Positions 23,601 through 33,616 of a stretch of DNA of 64,000 nt are shown here, piece after piece. The notes beneath the pieces were generated by a model, which saw only the letters and a program-made list of their open reading frames with translations, ran no database searches and was not told the origin of the DNA. Both the position numbers and the translations under genes were made by a program. How positions within the stretch are numbered: position 1 is the first letter of the stretch; every line of letters begins with the position of its first letter. Origin of the DNA: Hymenobacter volaticus (GTDB lineage Bacteria; Bacteroidota; Bacteroidia; Cytophagales; Hymenobacteraceae); the NCBI RefSeq assembly GCF_022921055.1, contig NZ_CP095061.1, positions 3,759,501-3,823,500 of the forward strand, in the 5' to 3' direction.

Positions 23601-23912
23601 GCTTCCTAGCGTAATGGGTCGGGATTGGGCTTTGTAGCCGATAGTAGAAAACGTCAGCGTGTAGGCACCGGGCTTCACCCGTACGGGTAAGGTGTAATTG
23701 CCTTCGGCGTCGGTGGCAGTGCCTAGGGTGGTACCACCCAGCAGCACTGTAGTGCCTGGTACGCCCTGACCTCGCTCGTCGGTGACTCGACCTTGCAGGG
23801 TGTAGGCTTGGTTGCCGTCGGTTTGGGCTAGGGCCGCTGTGTGCAATAGAGTGCCGGCAAAAGGCCAGGCTAATGTTAGCGCAAGCCTAGCCAGAGGGTA
23901 AGTGTTCCGCAT
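20685..23912 (-). CDS. SusC/RagA-family TonB-linked outer membrane protein
   Basis: 1075 aa. Signal peptide (ending ALAQ), an N-terminal carboxypeptidase-D regulatory-like domain (YTLQGRVTDERGQGVPGTTV), the SusC plug with NALQGKLPGAQIVQNSGDPS, RLRGIHSLRGSSDPLYVIDG and YGSRASNGVVIITTKRG, then a 22-strand barrel ending in RLSATF with a terminal Phe. It imports a ligand delivered by SusD, powered by TonB. No TonB box or N-terminal STN signalling domain is present and no ECF sigma/anti-sigma pair is adjacent, so regulation is not through the usual trans-envelope route as far as this window shows. Confidence 0.95.
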   Translation of the reverse strand: MRNTYPLARLALTLAWPFAGTLLHTAALAQTDGNQAYTLQGRVTDERGQGVPGTTVLLGGTTLGTATDAEGNYTLPVRVKPGAYTLTFSTIGYKAQSRPITLGSNSAVSTDVALTEARQTLDDVVVIGSTISVNKRELGNAITTVTARDLVQTGTGGALNALQGKLPGAQIVQNSGDPSGSLSVRLRGIHSLRGSSDPLYVIDGVIVSNNSTNVSQLATSLDIGAANAGQNRLADLNPNDIASINVINGAAAAAQYGSRASNGVVIITTKRGQAGQARVSVYTSFNINELRKSVPVNTYGKQFGANTYITQSPMGPVTNTFRLYPISPVGTLAGQSGVTTVGVTRAGTTTQLATNLVDVTRYNYFDEIFRTGYGTDNGASISGGAERTQYLMSVGYLKNQGIIEGTDFKRYNVRARIDQRLTNWARASVGVAYNNSFANERANGNVFYSPINSINITNNIYDINQRDVEGNLLAVEPTRVNPLSTVEDMRFTQRINRTISDLQVNLTPFKGFSVDYILGVDTYSQAGQNYIRPYPYQATAGLPLARYPLGFAANANNNALQLNSDINLGYDRQLTEDFKLTLLAGYSYQYFRGELVRTQGQGQTPFITTVSGSSSTTVGSAYDLDQFDLSGIFGQATFGYRNLAFLTGAIRRDRSSKFSPSETNQYYPKVSGSVVASDLGFWQNAGYSKAFNSLKLRASYGEAGGLTAINSYDRFYQYLPVAFQGRATFLPNAQLANPRVRPERVAEFEVGADLGFLNDRIGLGVTVYNQKTKDLVVNRLIAPTRGGSSIVENVARLNNKGIELQLSAAPVKTSDFSWDFTAIFSRNRNKVVDLVGTTAIPIDNVTGAPVYLLNGQPAGVFYGSAYARNPDGSLLLTSQGFPQDERATGQSTGDINFTPAREVSGQPSYAQGTSIANVVIGNPNPDWTGSFSTNFTYKKLSLRVLFDAVQGVDVFNADYRTRQGVGLGDLAEKELRGELPRGYIFSVYNTQEFRIDDGSFVKLRETALTYTLPTISKFISNLDVSLIGRNLYSWDDYKGFDPETSAGGSSDLLRAIDFGNVPIPRTYQIRLSATF

Positions 23913-24670
23913 AGTTCAGGAAAGGAAAAAGTGGTGTGGGAATTAAAGGAAAGCCTTGTTAATATAGGGTTTATATGATACTACTACAGCAGTATCGGTT
24001 ACACGGAAAGAGCCTTTTTCAAAGGAGGATTGCTATCAACCGCGCGTCACCTCCAGGTTGCAAGCACAGCATGCTTCTTGGTCTTACCAAGGAAACATAT
24101 TTTAAACTAGCTCCACAGCGCCCCCCTTTGTAAAGCTGAATCAGCTTATCACTTCGCCTCTTATAATAAAGGCGTTACAGCCCGCAGAATGGTTGGATAC
24201 ATGCATCGCTTTTCGTAACCACTGCCCGCACTCCAGGAAGTGCCTCCGCTCTAAATCAACGACTTCAAGCGAATCAATGCAAATACTTGCTTAGAACTCT
24301 CACCCGTCAAAAGCCTCGATACCCCTGTATTCACGTAGGCCGAGTTAGTTGTAGAGGCGGGCGGTGGCACTTGGTAACGAGCTGGTAGTTAAGCTGTTTA
24401 ACACAGCAGTTCGGTTCTCGGCGGCGCGCTGCCCGCTAAAACTGACTAGCTCGTGAAGCACATTGGCGGAGGCCAATTTGGAATATGGAAGTACTCGGAC
24501 TGGAACGCGAGTGGTAGCGGCAACGTGGACCATGGGAGTAAGTCGATGAAGTAGAAGGGTAAGCTGGAGCTTTTCGGAGAAGATTCAAAATCAAAAAATT
24601 CCTGAATTAAATCCCATATATAGTTGGTTGCACATGACGAGCTTTCTAGTTTAGGCTTTGCTTACTTTCA

Positions 24671-24707
24671 TTCATCGGGTTCAAACCCTTGCTATTAACT
24701 CGATGAA
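24671..24707. promoter_or_regulatory. 11-bp inverted repeat upstream of second SusC gene
   Basis: TTCATCGGGTT and AACTCGATGAA, separated by 15 nt, pair with one G-T mismatch. It lies about 180 nt before the susC ATG. It could be an operator for a dimeric regulator or a leader hairpin; no T-run follows, so it is not a simple terminator. Confidence 0.35.
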
Positions 24708-24795
24708 GCTTAAACAGCGGTCTTTACCCCAGCTTTCGCCTAATGCTCGTCACTTGGTTTTGTTGTCTACCATTTCATAAGATCTGCCACGAATC

Positions 24796-24836
24796 CGGCC
24801 GGAATTCGCCTGCATAGTGCAGCTGAACTCCGGCCG
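24796..24836 (+). promoter_or_regulatory. GC-rich hairpin in the probable 5' leader of second SusC gene
   Basis: Stem CGGCCGGA / TCCGGCCG with weaker inner pairing (TTC/GAA, TGCA/TGCA), ending 48 nt before ATG 24885. Candidate leader-RNA structure; function not shown. Confidence 0.35.
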
Positions 24837-24884
24837 ACTGCTTTCCGAGCCTTTTCTCCTTCACATTCACCCTCTCTACTCTCT

Positions 24885-27800
24885 ATGAAAAGACTTTACT
24901 TGCTGCCTGCCAGCTTGTGCGTGCTGGTGGCCCCGTCTGGCTTCGCCCAGGCGCAACGCACCATCACGGGTGTGGTCACGTCGGCTGCCGACCGGAGTCC
25001 GCTGCCGGGCGTAACGGTTCTGGTGAAGGGCACTACCACAGGCACCAGCACCGGCCCCGATGGCCGCTACACGATTCAGGCTGCACCGGGCAACACGCTC
25101 ACCTTTAGCTTTATCGGCTACACCACGCTCGAGCGCGCCGTCGGCGACGAAACCACCCTTGATATTGGCCTAAAAGAGAATACCACAGAGTTGAAAGACG
25201 TAGTGGTAACGGGTTACAACATCGGGCAGGAAAGGCGCGATATTGTGACAGCAGTGCAGGAAGTGAAGTCTAAAGACATCATCGACTCGCGCCAAACCAA
25301 CGTCGTGAATGCCTTGCAGGGCAAAGTGGCGGGCGTGAACATCACCTCGTCGGGTGGGTCGCCGGGTGAGGGCACAGCCATCGTGATTCGGGGGGCACTT
25401 CACTCGACGGTGATAACCAGCCGCTGTTTATCATCGACGGTATCATCATGGATAACTCGTCGTTTCAGGAAAGCACGGCGCCGGGAGCCGGGTCGCAGTT
25501 CAACGGCCAGCTGGGCCGCTCGGTGGGCACACCCAACCGCGCCGGCGACATCAACCCCGAAGATATTGCCAGCATCACAGTCCTGAAAGGTCCGGCTGCC
25601 GCTGCACTATATGGTTTGCGCGCGGCCAACGGGGCTGTGGTTATTACCACCAAAAAAGGCGTAGCGGGCCGTACGACGCTCAGCTACCGCACCCAGTTTT
25701 CGGTGGACGAGGTGAACCGGCTACCTAAGCTCCAACGCGAGTACGGGCAGGGCATTGAAGGTGTGTTTGACGCCACCACGCGTAACTCATGGGGCGCACG
25801 TTTCCAGCCAGACCAACCGATTTACGATAACCTAGGCGATTTTTTCCAGAAAGGTTATGCGTTTCAGAACTTTCTAAATATGTCGGGCGGCACGGAAAAG
25901 GCTACGTTCTTTGTGTCAGCGTCGCGGCTCGACCAGACGGGCGTAACTCCCGAAAACGACTACGACAAGACCACAGTCCGCCTCTCGGGCACAGCCCAGA
26001 TTTCGCCGAAAATAAGCGTGACGGCCTCGGCCCAATACCTGAACTCGGGCGGCCGACGTACCCTACAAGGTCCGGGTATTCTGACCACCGCTGGCAGTTC
26101 GTCTGGGGGCTTCTTACTAAGCTTGTTGAACTGGCCCCAGAACGACGACGCCCGCAACTACCTGAACGCGGACGGCACGCGCCGCCGTTTGCTACCACCC
26201 AACACCGGCATTGATGCCGACGCCGATAACCCGTACTGGACAGCCCGCTTCAACCCCCAAACCGACCGTACCAACCGCTTCATCGGGAACACGCAGCTGA
26301 GCTATCAGCCCTTCACGTTCCTGACTCTGAGCCATAACATCGGTACTGATTTGGCTAGCTCCCACTCCACTTCGGTGCGAGCGGTAGGTACTTCGCAGGC
26401 TAGCAACCAGAACGGTGGTATTGCTGAAACTGTGGACTTGAACCGCTTGCTGACGGCTACTACACTGGCTTCCTTCAACCATACGTTCAACCAAAACTTC
26501 CGCGGCACACTGGTTCTCGGCAACACCATCGAGCAGAGCCGCGACGAAGCAGTAGACTATGTTGGTCTGATCTTCCAGAACCCAACGTTTACCAGCATTA
26601 ATAACACGGTAAACCGCAGTGCCTTGCAGCGTTTATCGGTGCGACGGCTGGTTGGCAACTTCGCCCGTGTGAGTGCCTCGTTGTATGATCAGGTGACAGT
26701 GGAATTGCAGGGCCGCTACGACCAATCCTCGACCCTGCCCCGCCCCGACGAAGGCAAAATCTTCGGCAAGGGTTTTGGGTACGGCTCGGCAGCAGTCGGC
26801 TACGAGTTTACGCGCACCTTGGGCATGGAGCAGAACAAGATTCTCAACTATGGTAAGCTCCGGGCCTCAGTAGCGGAGGTAGGTCGCGACACCGGGCCGT
26901 ATCGCGTAGAGTCGCCGCTAACTACCAACACTTACATCGGGGGCGGTTTCCGCAACGACTTCTTCGGCTCGAACCCGCTACTGAAGCCCGAGCGCACTCG
27001 CTCCTACGAAGCGGGCATCAACCTACAATTCTTACAAAACCGCCTCGGCCTCGACTTCAACTACTACTTCTCGCGCACCAAAGACCAACTGATTGCGCCC
27101 CGCGTGAGTCAAGCCAGTGGCTACATTCTGCAATACATCAACGGCGGCGTGGTAACCAACGAAGGCCAGGAAGTGACCTTGAACGGTACCCCCATCAAGG
27201 ATGCGGGGGCTTCACATGGGATATTCTGGCCAACTTTTACCACAATACCAACCTCACCGAGTCGCTGCCCGCGCCTCTAACAGTGGTGTTTCAGTCCGAC
27301 GCTTTTATCACCAACGTGCACCAGGGTGGCGCATTCATAGGGCGGCCTATTACAGGGGTCGGGGCCTATGATTTCCAGCGGGTTACTGACCCGAACAGCC
27401 CAGACAATGGCAAGCTCCTGATCAACCCTACCACGGGGTATCCAATTCCAGGCACCACGTTCGTTTATGCGGGCAACAGAGCGCCCCGGTTTACCACCCA
27501 GCTCACCAATACGTTCACGTACAAGGATCTGTCGTTGAGCTTTTTGCTGGATTTCCGGGTGGGTGGCCAGGTGATTAACGGCAATGATTTGTACTCGACT
27601 GGTACGGGCACCAGTGCCCGCACGGCCGAACGTGGCAGTCAGGTGGTGTTCGACGGCGTGATAGCCAACGCCGACGGCACGTACGCGCCAAACACGCGGA
27701 CCGTTGAACTGACCCAGAATTACTATCGAAACATTTTGGGCTTGGTGGGCACTCCTTTCATTGAAGATGCCTCTTGGTCGCGGCTGCGCTACGTGACGCT

Positions 27801-28026
27801 CAGCTACGCTCTGCCTACTTCTCTGCTCAGCAAAACTACGTTTCTGAAGGCCATTGAGTTGAACGTGACCGGCCGCAACCTCGTGCTGCTCACCAACTAC
27901 AGCGGAGCCGATCCCGAAACGGCAGCGGCGGGTTCCGGCGTGCGTGGCGGTGGTTCCAATGGCTTCGACTACGGCAACGTACCCGCCACGCGCGGCGTGG
28001 ACATGGGCCTACGGGTTACTTTCTAA
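24885..28026 (+). CDS. SusC/RagA-family TonB-linked outer membrane protein, two frameshifts
   Basis: 1047 aa once two single-base frameshifts are repaired. Domains: signal peptide (ending AQAQ), carboxypeptidase-D regulatory-like domain (TITGVVTSAADRSPLPGVTV), plug (VVNALQGKVAGVNITSSGG, then PLFIIDGIIMDN and YGLRAANGAVVITTKKG), and a barrel ending GLRVTF. Frame is lost in the G-runs 25390-25395 (joining VIRG to GTSLDGDNQP) and 27205-27209 (joining PIKDAG to GFTWDILANF). Adding one G at each gives the expected SusC sequence without gaps, and the repaired length is a multiple of three. I judge these to be base-calling errors, although a genuinely inactivated gene is possible. A SusD-type and a third lipoprotein gene follow. 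Confidence 0.88.
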
Positions 28027-28122
28027 TTGTCTAATGGCTGACTTGTTAAACAAGAGCTCGTTCTGGCAATAGTCGGATACACAGCTCTCTAACAACCAAG
28101 CAATTAAGCTATACGATTCCCA

Positions 28123-29709
28123 ATGAAAAAATACCTCCTTTTTGTAGGGCTACTGCTGGGTGGTGGCGCTTTCACGTCGTGCGAGAGCTACCTCGATGTG
28201 AACGACAACCCCAACAACCCTTCTACTACGACTCCTAACTTTCTGCTGCCCAGCATTATCAGCAATGGCATCCAGACCCAGATGTTTACGGCGCTACGGA
28301 CGCCCTACATTGAGCAGTACGTGGTGAGTCGCACTGCCAACAGCGGCGGCAACGACCAATTTCGCTTCACTAACGCCCAGAGCACCAACACGTTCAACTA
28401 CTCCTACTTTCAATCGGGTGGTAACATTCCGCCGATGATAGCCGCGGCGCAGGCTGAAGGTTCGGCGTATTACGTAGGAGCCGGCAAGATCATGCAGGCC
28501 CTCATTTTGGCCCACCTCACCGACATGATGGGCGACGTACCCTATTCAGAGGCGTACCAGGGCGGCGCTAATTTCAAGCCCAAATACGACTCGCAGGAGC
28601 AGATTTATGCCACAGTAAATCAACTGCTCGACGAGGGTATTATAGAGATGAGCAAGGATGCCAGTGCCAATTCTCGGCCCTTTTACAGCACGGCGCCTAG
28701 CGAAAGTGGCGACATTCTGTATAAAGGCGACGTGAAGAAGTGGATCAGGCTGGCTTACTCGCTGAAAGCCCGTCAGCTTCAGCACCTCACCAAGAAGACC
28801 AGCTATGACCCCGCCGCGGTGCTAGCCTTAGTGGACAAGGGCTTCACGAGCAGCGACGACGATGCGCAGATTCAGTTCCAGACGGCAATAGCTCCGTTGG
28901 CTAACACCACCAACATTTTTGGGACGACCCGCGCCAACTTCGGCACGGCTACCTTCTCTACCAATTTTATCCGGTACCTGAACGGTTCTACCTATCCTGG
29001 TGTCGTTGACCCGCGTTTCGGCATTATGGCCCCGACTACCAGCACCGGCGTAGCACCCGGCGTAGGCACCACCGCCACAATTAACCTGACACCTGGTTCC
29101 ACCATTACCGACTTCTACGCTAGTTGGTACGCCCGCGACTTGGGCTACTTCGAGGTTATCACTTACCACGAGCTGAAGTTTATTGAAGCCGAAGCCGCCT
29201 TCAAGGCGGGTAACAGGGGGCGCGCGCTGACGGCGTACAAGGAGGGCATCCGGGCCCACATGGCCAAAATTGGAAGCGGAGGCACATTCTCGGCACCTGC
29301 CGTTACGTTTCCGGTTATCACCCCCTCTCAGATTGCGGCTTACCTCAGCAGTTCTGCCGTAGCCCAAACCGAAGCCCAACTGGCTTCGCCCAACAACCCG
29401 AACGTGCCGCGGGCCATTATGGAGCAGAAGTATATCGCCATGTTTTTGAATCCGGAATCGTGGTCGGATATGCGCCGTTATGACTTCAACTCCGATGTGT
29501 ACGTGAACTTGCAGTACCCAGTGGGCAACTCTGTGAACACTCCCCTGGCTGCTGCCACCGACCCTGCCATGCGCTGGCCGCGCCGAATGCTGCCAGGAGC
29601 CACCGAAACTCTCTACAACCCCGACGAGGTAGCACGGATGTTTTCTGAAGCAGGCTCTACTACCAACGACGATTATATCGCCAAACCCCTGTGGTGGGAC
29701 CGGCCCTAG
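28123..29709 (+). CDS. SusD/RagB-family lipoprotein (SusD-like type 2)
   Basis: 528 aa with lipobox GAFTSC (Cys20) and the start CESYLDVNDNPNNPSTTTPNFLLP, typical of the SusD-like_2 (PF12771) group. Later regions match the family: GDVPYSEAYQG, KGDVKKWIRLAYSLKARQLQH, YHELKFIEAEAAFKAGNRGRA and SWSDMRRYDF. It should bind ligand at the outer surface as partner of the SusC encoded 96 nt upstream. This SusD subtype often accompanies SusC proteins for peptides or unassigned glycans; the ligand is not decidable here. A third lipoprotein gene follows after 45 nt. Confidence 0.93.
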   Translation: MKKYLLFVGLLLGGGAFTSCESYLDVNDNPNNPSTTTPNFLLPSIISNGIQTQMFTALRTPYIEQYVVSRTANSGGNDQFRFTNAQSTNTFNYSYFQSGGNIPPMIAAAQAEGSAYYVGAGKIMQALILAHLTDMMGDVPYSEAYQGGANFKPKYDSQEQIYATVNQLLDEGIIEMSKDASANSRPFYSTAPSESGDILYKGDVKKWIRLAYSLKARQLQHLTKKTSYDPAAVLALVDKGFTSSDDDAQIQFQTAIAPLANTTNIFGTTRANFGTATFSTNFIRYLNGSTYPGVVDPRFGIMAPTTSTGVAPGVGTTATINLTPGSTITDFYASWYARDLGYFEVITYHELKFIEAEAAFKAGNRGRALTAYKEGIRAHMAKIGSGGTFSAPAVTFPVITPSQIAAYLSSSAVAQTEAQLASPNNPNVPRAIMEQKYIAMFLNPESWSDMRRYDFNSDVYVNLQYPVGNSVNTPLAAATDPAMRWPRRMLPGATETLYNPDEVARMFSEAGSTTNDDYIAKPLWWDRP

Positions 29710-29754
29710 TGGCTGACTGCGTTGTAATTTTTCTCTTGAAGCTTACTCTAAGCC

Positions 29755-31014
29755 ATGCATAAACCCTATTTACTCCGTCTGTTCCCGGCTTTGCTGCTGG
29801 CCGCTACAGTTCTTACCACGAGTTGCGATAAGGAATTGGAACAGCCCTACTCGGGAATTAAAGACGACAACGCCCAAATCACGTTGACGAGTTTTATTCC
29901 GGTAGTAACCAAGTACGCGCCTGGTGAATTGGTGCGTATTGAGGTGGCCGCCGCCGAACCCGATCAAGTGCAGGATATCCAACTGGTGCAAGTCGTCAGC
30001 AAAACCGACTCCACAGTGGTAGCTACGCTGGCCCCGAACTTCACTTACAACGAGGTGAACCGTACCACGTCGCAGCTTGTGACCTATACGGTACCGTCGA
30101 CGCTACCCAACAAGCAGCCGGTGCGCTTAGATGTGGTCGTGAACTTCAAGAACGGTGGCTCCCGCACCCGCCCCGTACCATTCAACGTGGCACGGGCCCC
30201 AGAAATCAAGTTCAACACCACACCAGCCACATTTCGCAACGGCCTGACAGCCGCTCAGCAGTCGGAGAATGACATCATCACTTACTCCGTTATTCTCAAC
30301 GAAACGGGCATTACCACCTTGCCAACGAGCTTTGTGGTGGGGTCCAGCCCACCGCTTTTCAAGACGCTCGACAGCCTCTCCTATTTCTACAAAATAGGAA
30401 GCGGCGCAGAGCGGCGCATTGGGTCTGTGCGCCTAAGCAGCGGGGCAGCCGTCACCCGCGCCGTAGATGTGACGGTACCGCGCAATTCTGCAGGGCAGCA
30501 GGTCACCTTCCGATTTGTCACGTATTCGTTGCAACAAACCGCCTCCGTGAGTAGCACCGTAACCGTAGTTGCGCCGACGGCGTTGCCCCAGCAGCGCACC
30601 GGCTCGCTAGCAGTTGGGCCCAGCGCCAACCCTGATTCGTTGTCGTTCAACCTGAAAACGGGCTCGAACGAGCCCAACACGAATCCGGCTACCGCTAAGG
30701 ACATCTACCTAACGCTGAACGGCACAGCACTCAATCTGGCCACGGCCAACACTACGCAGTTTTTCCGGTTGCCAGCTACGGAAATAACCCCTCAAGCTTT
30801 CCCGTCGGCTACCTCCAACAGTGTCGCGCGTCGCTACTATCAAGCGCAGGTAGCGGGTCAGCTAACGACTACTGTGGCTACCCTAGCTACCAATGATCTG
30901 ATTCTGGTAAAGCTGCGCGGTACTAATGAGTTTATGATAGTGCGCGTGCTAGGTATAAAGCCAAGCACGGCCGGTTCTACGGCTCGCCTCCGTTTCGATT
31001 ACCGTTCGCTATAG
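29755..31014 (+). CDS. Surface lipoprotein of a SusCD locus, SusE/F-like position
   Basis: 419 aa, lipobox VLTTSC (Cys24). It is beta-rich: two or three Ig-like or bacterial-Ig/DUF-type segments (about residues 40-140 and 150-270), then a region around 290-419 with FNLKTGSNEPNT and ATNDLILVKLRG. No family is recognised with certainty. As third gene of the susC-susD operon it occupies the place of SusE/SusF-type accessory glycan-binding lipoproteins, so an auxiliary binding role is a reasonable inference. A hairpin terminator follows. Confidence 0.75.
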   Translation: MHKPYLLRLFPALLLAATVLTTSCDKELEQPYSGIKDDNAQITLTSFIPVVTKYAPGELVRIEVAAAEPDQVQDIQLVQVVSKTDSTVVATLAPNFTYNEVNRTTSQLVTYTVPSTLPNKQPVRLDVVVNFKNGGSRTRPVPFNVARAPEIKFNTTPATFRNGLTAAQQSENDIITYSVILNETGITTLPTSFVVGSSPPLFKTLDSLSYFYKIGSGAERRIGSVRLSSGAAVTRAVDVTVPRNSAGQQVTFRFVTYSLQQTASVSSTVTVVAPTALPQQRTGSLAVGPSANPDSLSFNLKTGSNEPNTNPATAKDIYLTLNGTALNLATANTTQFFRLPATEITPQAFPSATSNSVARRYYQAQVAGQLTTTVATLATNDLILVKLRGTNEFMIVRVLGIKPSTAGSTARLRFDYRSL

Positions 31015-31037
31015 AACAGCCACAACTCTTTTCAGCT

Positions 31038-31069
31038 AACAATGCCACTCTAATTGGAGTGGCATTGTT
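31038..31069 (+). terminator. Terminator of the second SusCD operon
   Basis: Stem AACAATGCCACTC / GAGTGGCATTGTT with a 6-nt loop; only a weak T-tract follows. It lies just upstream of the Fur-family promoter. Confidence 0.75.
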
Positions 31070-31104
31070 GTTTGATATCTACTCTGTAAGTCTGCTTGAA
31101 TCTG

Positions 31105-31112
31105 TAATTTTG
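31105..31112 (+). promoter_or_regulatory. TAnnTTTG -7 box of the Fur-family gene
   Basis: TAATTTTG is an exact consensus match ending 3 nt before ATG 31116, so transcription would begin at or very near the start codon (a leaderless or near-leaderless mRNA). Confidence 0.5.
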
Positions 31113-31115
31113 AAA

Positions 31116-31547
31116 ATGCCCACTGCCGATCCTATTTCTGTTGCCCTCTCCCACCACGGCCTGCGCCAAACGCCAGTGCGTCGGGCGGTACTGCGTGCTT
31201 TGCAGACTGCCCCTTATGCACTTTCCAGCCACGACCTAGAGCAGCAGTTAGGTCCCGATACCGACCGAATTACGCTGTACCGGACGTTGCGCACCTTCGA
31301 GCAGAAAGGCGTAATCCACCGCGTGGTGGGTACTACCGACATTATCCATTACGCTGCTTGCGCCCCGGCCGCGTGCACCGAGCACGCCCACACCGACGAC
31401 CATGTGCATTTCAAATGCACTGCTTGCCAGCAAACCTATTGCCTCGACCAAGTGCCGGTACCGGACGTTGCACTTCCCGGCGGCTTCCGCGCTACCACCC
31501 GCGACTATTTGTTGTCGGGGGTGTGCCAGCGGTGCCAGCCAGCTTAA
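31116..31547 (+). CDS. Fur-family transcriptional repressor
   Basis: 143 aa from ATG 31116 (the longer frame from 31059 would overlap the promoter). The N-terminal winged helix has LRQTPVRRAVLRAL and DRITLYRTLRTFEQKGVIHRV, the standard Fur DNA-recognition segment. The C-terminal part has a His-rich metal loop (EHAHTDDHVHFKC) and two CxxC pairs (CTAC and CQRC), which form the structural zinc site. Which metal it senses (iron, zinc or peroxide) is undecided; the sequence HAHTDDHVHF plus CxxC suggests Zur/Fur-like use. It is a single gene, not linked to an obvious transporter. Confidence 0.9.
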   Translation: MPTADPISVALSHHGLRQTPVRRAVLRALQTAPYALSSHDLEQQLGPDTDRITLYRTLRTFEQKGVIHRVVGTTDIIHYAACAPAACTEHAHTDDHVHFKCTACQQTYCLDQVPVPDVALPGGFRATTRDYLLSGVCQRCQPA

Positions 31548-31718
31548 AAGCCGACCTTGTATTATACTAGTAAAGAAGTAAATACACGCCTTATACTGCT
31601 ATATCTAAGCGGCGGACTGCAACCCTTTCACCGTGTTCGTGTTTCTAAGCGCATAAGCACCCACCCGGCGTTTATTCCGAAAGTGCCTTACCGTTTAACA
31701 CGGAATTGGCCGCCAGAT

Positions 31719-31753
31719 GAAAGCCTCCTTTACGCAAAGCAAGGGAGGCTTTC
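31719..31753. terminator. Possible convergent terminator
   Basis: Imperfect stem GAAAGCCTCC / GGAGGCTTTC with a loop of about 14 nt between the convergent Fur-family and glycosidase-like genes. Only short T-tracts flank it. Confidence 0.45.
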
Positions 31754-31782
31754 TATTTCAAGCGTGAGCTTACAAATAATGG

Positions 31783-33549
31783 CTACCGGCCACCGAATAA
31801 CCGTTGGAAGAAGCCGCGCTTTCTGCGGGGCTTAACCTTCGTCTTGATTTTGGTGATGCTGCCAGCCGAAGTGGTAATGCGCGTGGTAGTGGAGGGCGTG
31901 GGCCGAGTTGGCGCGGTAGCCACGGGCGGTACAGCGGGCGGCACGGGCGCCGGGTTGGCCGAAGCCTGCGCGACAATAATTTCGACGGGGCGGCCCGTAG
32001 TACGCACGTTTACAGGGCGGCTTTCATTATGCAGCCTATCCACGGCGGTAAGGTAGTAGGCGTAGCCAAGGCCCGGACGGGCGGTGGTATCGACGTAAGC
32101 CAGGCCAGCACCCGGGTGCGGACGCAACACGGTCAGGATGTGCCGCGGGTCGTCGGGAGTGGGCGTTTCGTTTGCGGCGAAGCGGTAGAGCACGTAGTAG
32201 GCCGCTAGGTCACCATCGGGGGCAATGGGGGCAGGCTGCCAGGTGAGGCTATTGGCTTTGGGCGAGGCCGTGACCACTAGGTTTTGCGCGGGCGGGGCGG
32301 TACGGCATCCAGCCACGGCATGGTAGGAACCAGGGCCGGATAACGAAACAGATTCAAACGCAGCGAATCGGCCGCGTGGCGCGGGTTTACCAGCAACGAC
32401 TTCGAGCTGAAGAATACGCTGCCCTGCACATCGGCGGGGAAAGAACGGTTCATGCGGACTTGCCGCGGCAATTCTCGGTTGCCGAGCCAAGCCGTGTCGC
32501 GGCGGCTGGTTTCCAGCATCCGGTAGGCCCCTGCCCGATGTAGAGGTGGCGCCCAAACCGATTGCGCGACCACCACTCCAGCAGCACCGGATATGCCGCC
32601 ACCTTGAAACTGCTGCTCCAATACAGCTGCGGCAGAATGTAATCGACCCACCCCTGGCGCGTCCACTCCCGGGCATCGGCATACAGCCCTGAGTAGCCTT
32701 CGAAAGCCGATGTAGCAGAGCCTTCCGGGTCGTTGCGCTGGTTCATCCAAACGCCAAACGGCGACACGCCGAACTTCACCCACCGCTTGGTGTGCTGAAT
32801 GGAATCGTGCAGGTCACGGATGAGCACATTTACGTTTTGGCGGCGCCAATTCGGCAGCGTGAGGTTGTCGGGGTTGAACTGCGCGAAAGCCGCTTCGTCG
32901 TGGATCACTTGGCCTGCCTCCGGATACGGGTAGAAGTAATCGTCGAAATGCACGCCGTCGATGTCGTAGCGACGCACCACGTCCATGATGATGCGGTTGA
33001 TGTACTGGCGTACTTCCGGCAAGCCGGGATTGTAGAGCAATTTGCCCGCATAACGCAGAAACCACTCGGGATGCTGCCGAAACGGGTGATTCGGGGCCAA
33101 GCGGCGCGTAACCGAATCCATGGAAGCCCGATAGGGATTGAACCACGCATGAAATTCCATGCCCCGGTTGTGGGCCTCTTCGATGAGGAACGGCAGCGGG
33201 TCGTAGGCGGGTTAGGCGCTTTGCCTTGCGTGCCCGTCAGCCACCGGCTCCAAGGTTCTAAGTTGCTTTGGTAGAAAGCATCGGAAGCGGGACGCACTTG
33301 CACGAACACCGCGTTGATGCCGTTGCGCTGCTGCTGGTCCAGCATGCGGCGGTATTCGCGCCGCTGCTGGTCGGGGGTGAGATTGCGCGAACTAGGCCAG
33401 TCAATATTTTCGACCGTGGCAATCCAGACGCCGCGCAGTTCCCGTTTGGGGGGCACATCGGCAAGAGCGGGGCGCGCGAGGATAGCCTGTAGGCCTACAA
33501 TGGAAATAAAAAAGGCAAGAAGCCGGCAAGCGGCAAACAAGTGAGACAT
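31783..33549 (-). CDS. GHL10-type family 10-like glycosyl hydrolase, three frameshifts
   Basis: 589 aa after adding one base at each of three homopolymers: 33209-33211, 32528-32531 and 32294-32297. Start ATG 33549 gives a signal peptide. The repaired protein begins PKRELRGVWIATVENIDWPS and continues with DGVHFDDYFYPYP, GVSPFGVWMNQRNDPEGS and YADAREWTRQGWVDYILPQLYW, which are hallmarks of the GHL10 (PF02638, formerly DUF187) barrel, with candidate catalytic acids in HFDDYF and WVDY. A FnIII-like module (QNLVVTASPKANSLTWQPA) and a Pro/Thr-rich basic tail follow. It is probably a periplasmic or secreted glycosidase; the substrate is unknown and some members act on glycan strands of peptidoglycan. 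Three errors in one gene favour sequencing artefact, but decay is possible. Confidence 0.82.
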
Positions 33550-33616
33550 CAGCACAAAAGGGAATCAGCCTGCAAATTAGCGCCTCCCGCCCGGATATCC
33601 CTATTGTTTTAATTGG

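Larger units (their letters stand above)
23913..24884. other. Long divergent intergenic region between two SusC genes
   Basis: Nearly 1 kb with no supported gene; one 62-codon minus-strand frame (24533-24345) shows no family features. It must contain the promoters of both divergent susC-type genes. Two inverted repeats occur on the right side (listed separately) and could act in regulating the second locus. Confidence 0.6.

Noticed and set aside
24345-24533. 62-codon minus-strand frame between the two SusC genes
   Set aside because: No conserved features; typical of chance frames in a GC-rich genome.
25390-27209. Programmed frameshifting or phase variation in the second SusC gene
   Set aside because: Runs of 5-6 G are short for phase variation, and the same kind of defect recurs in four unrelated genes, so error is the simpler account.
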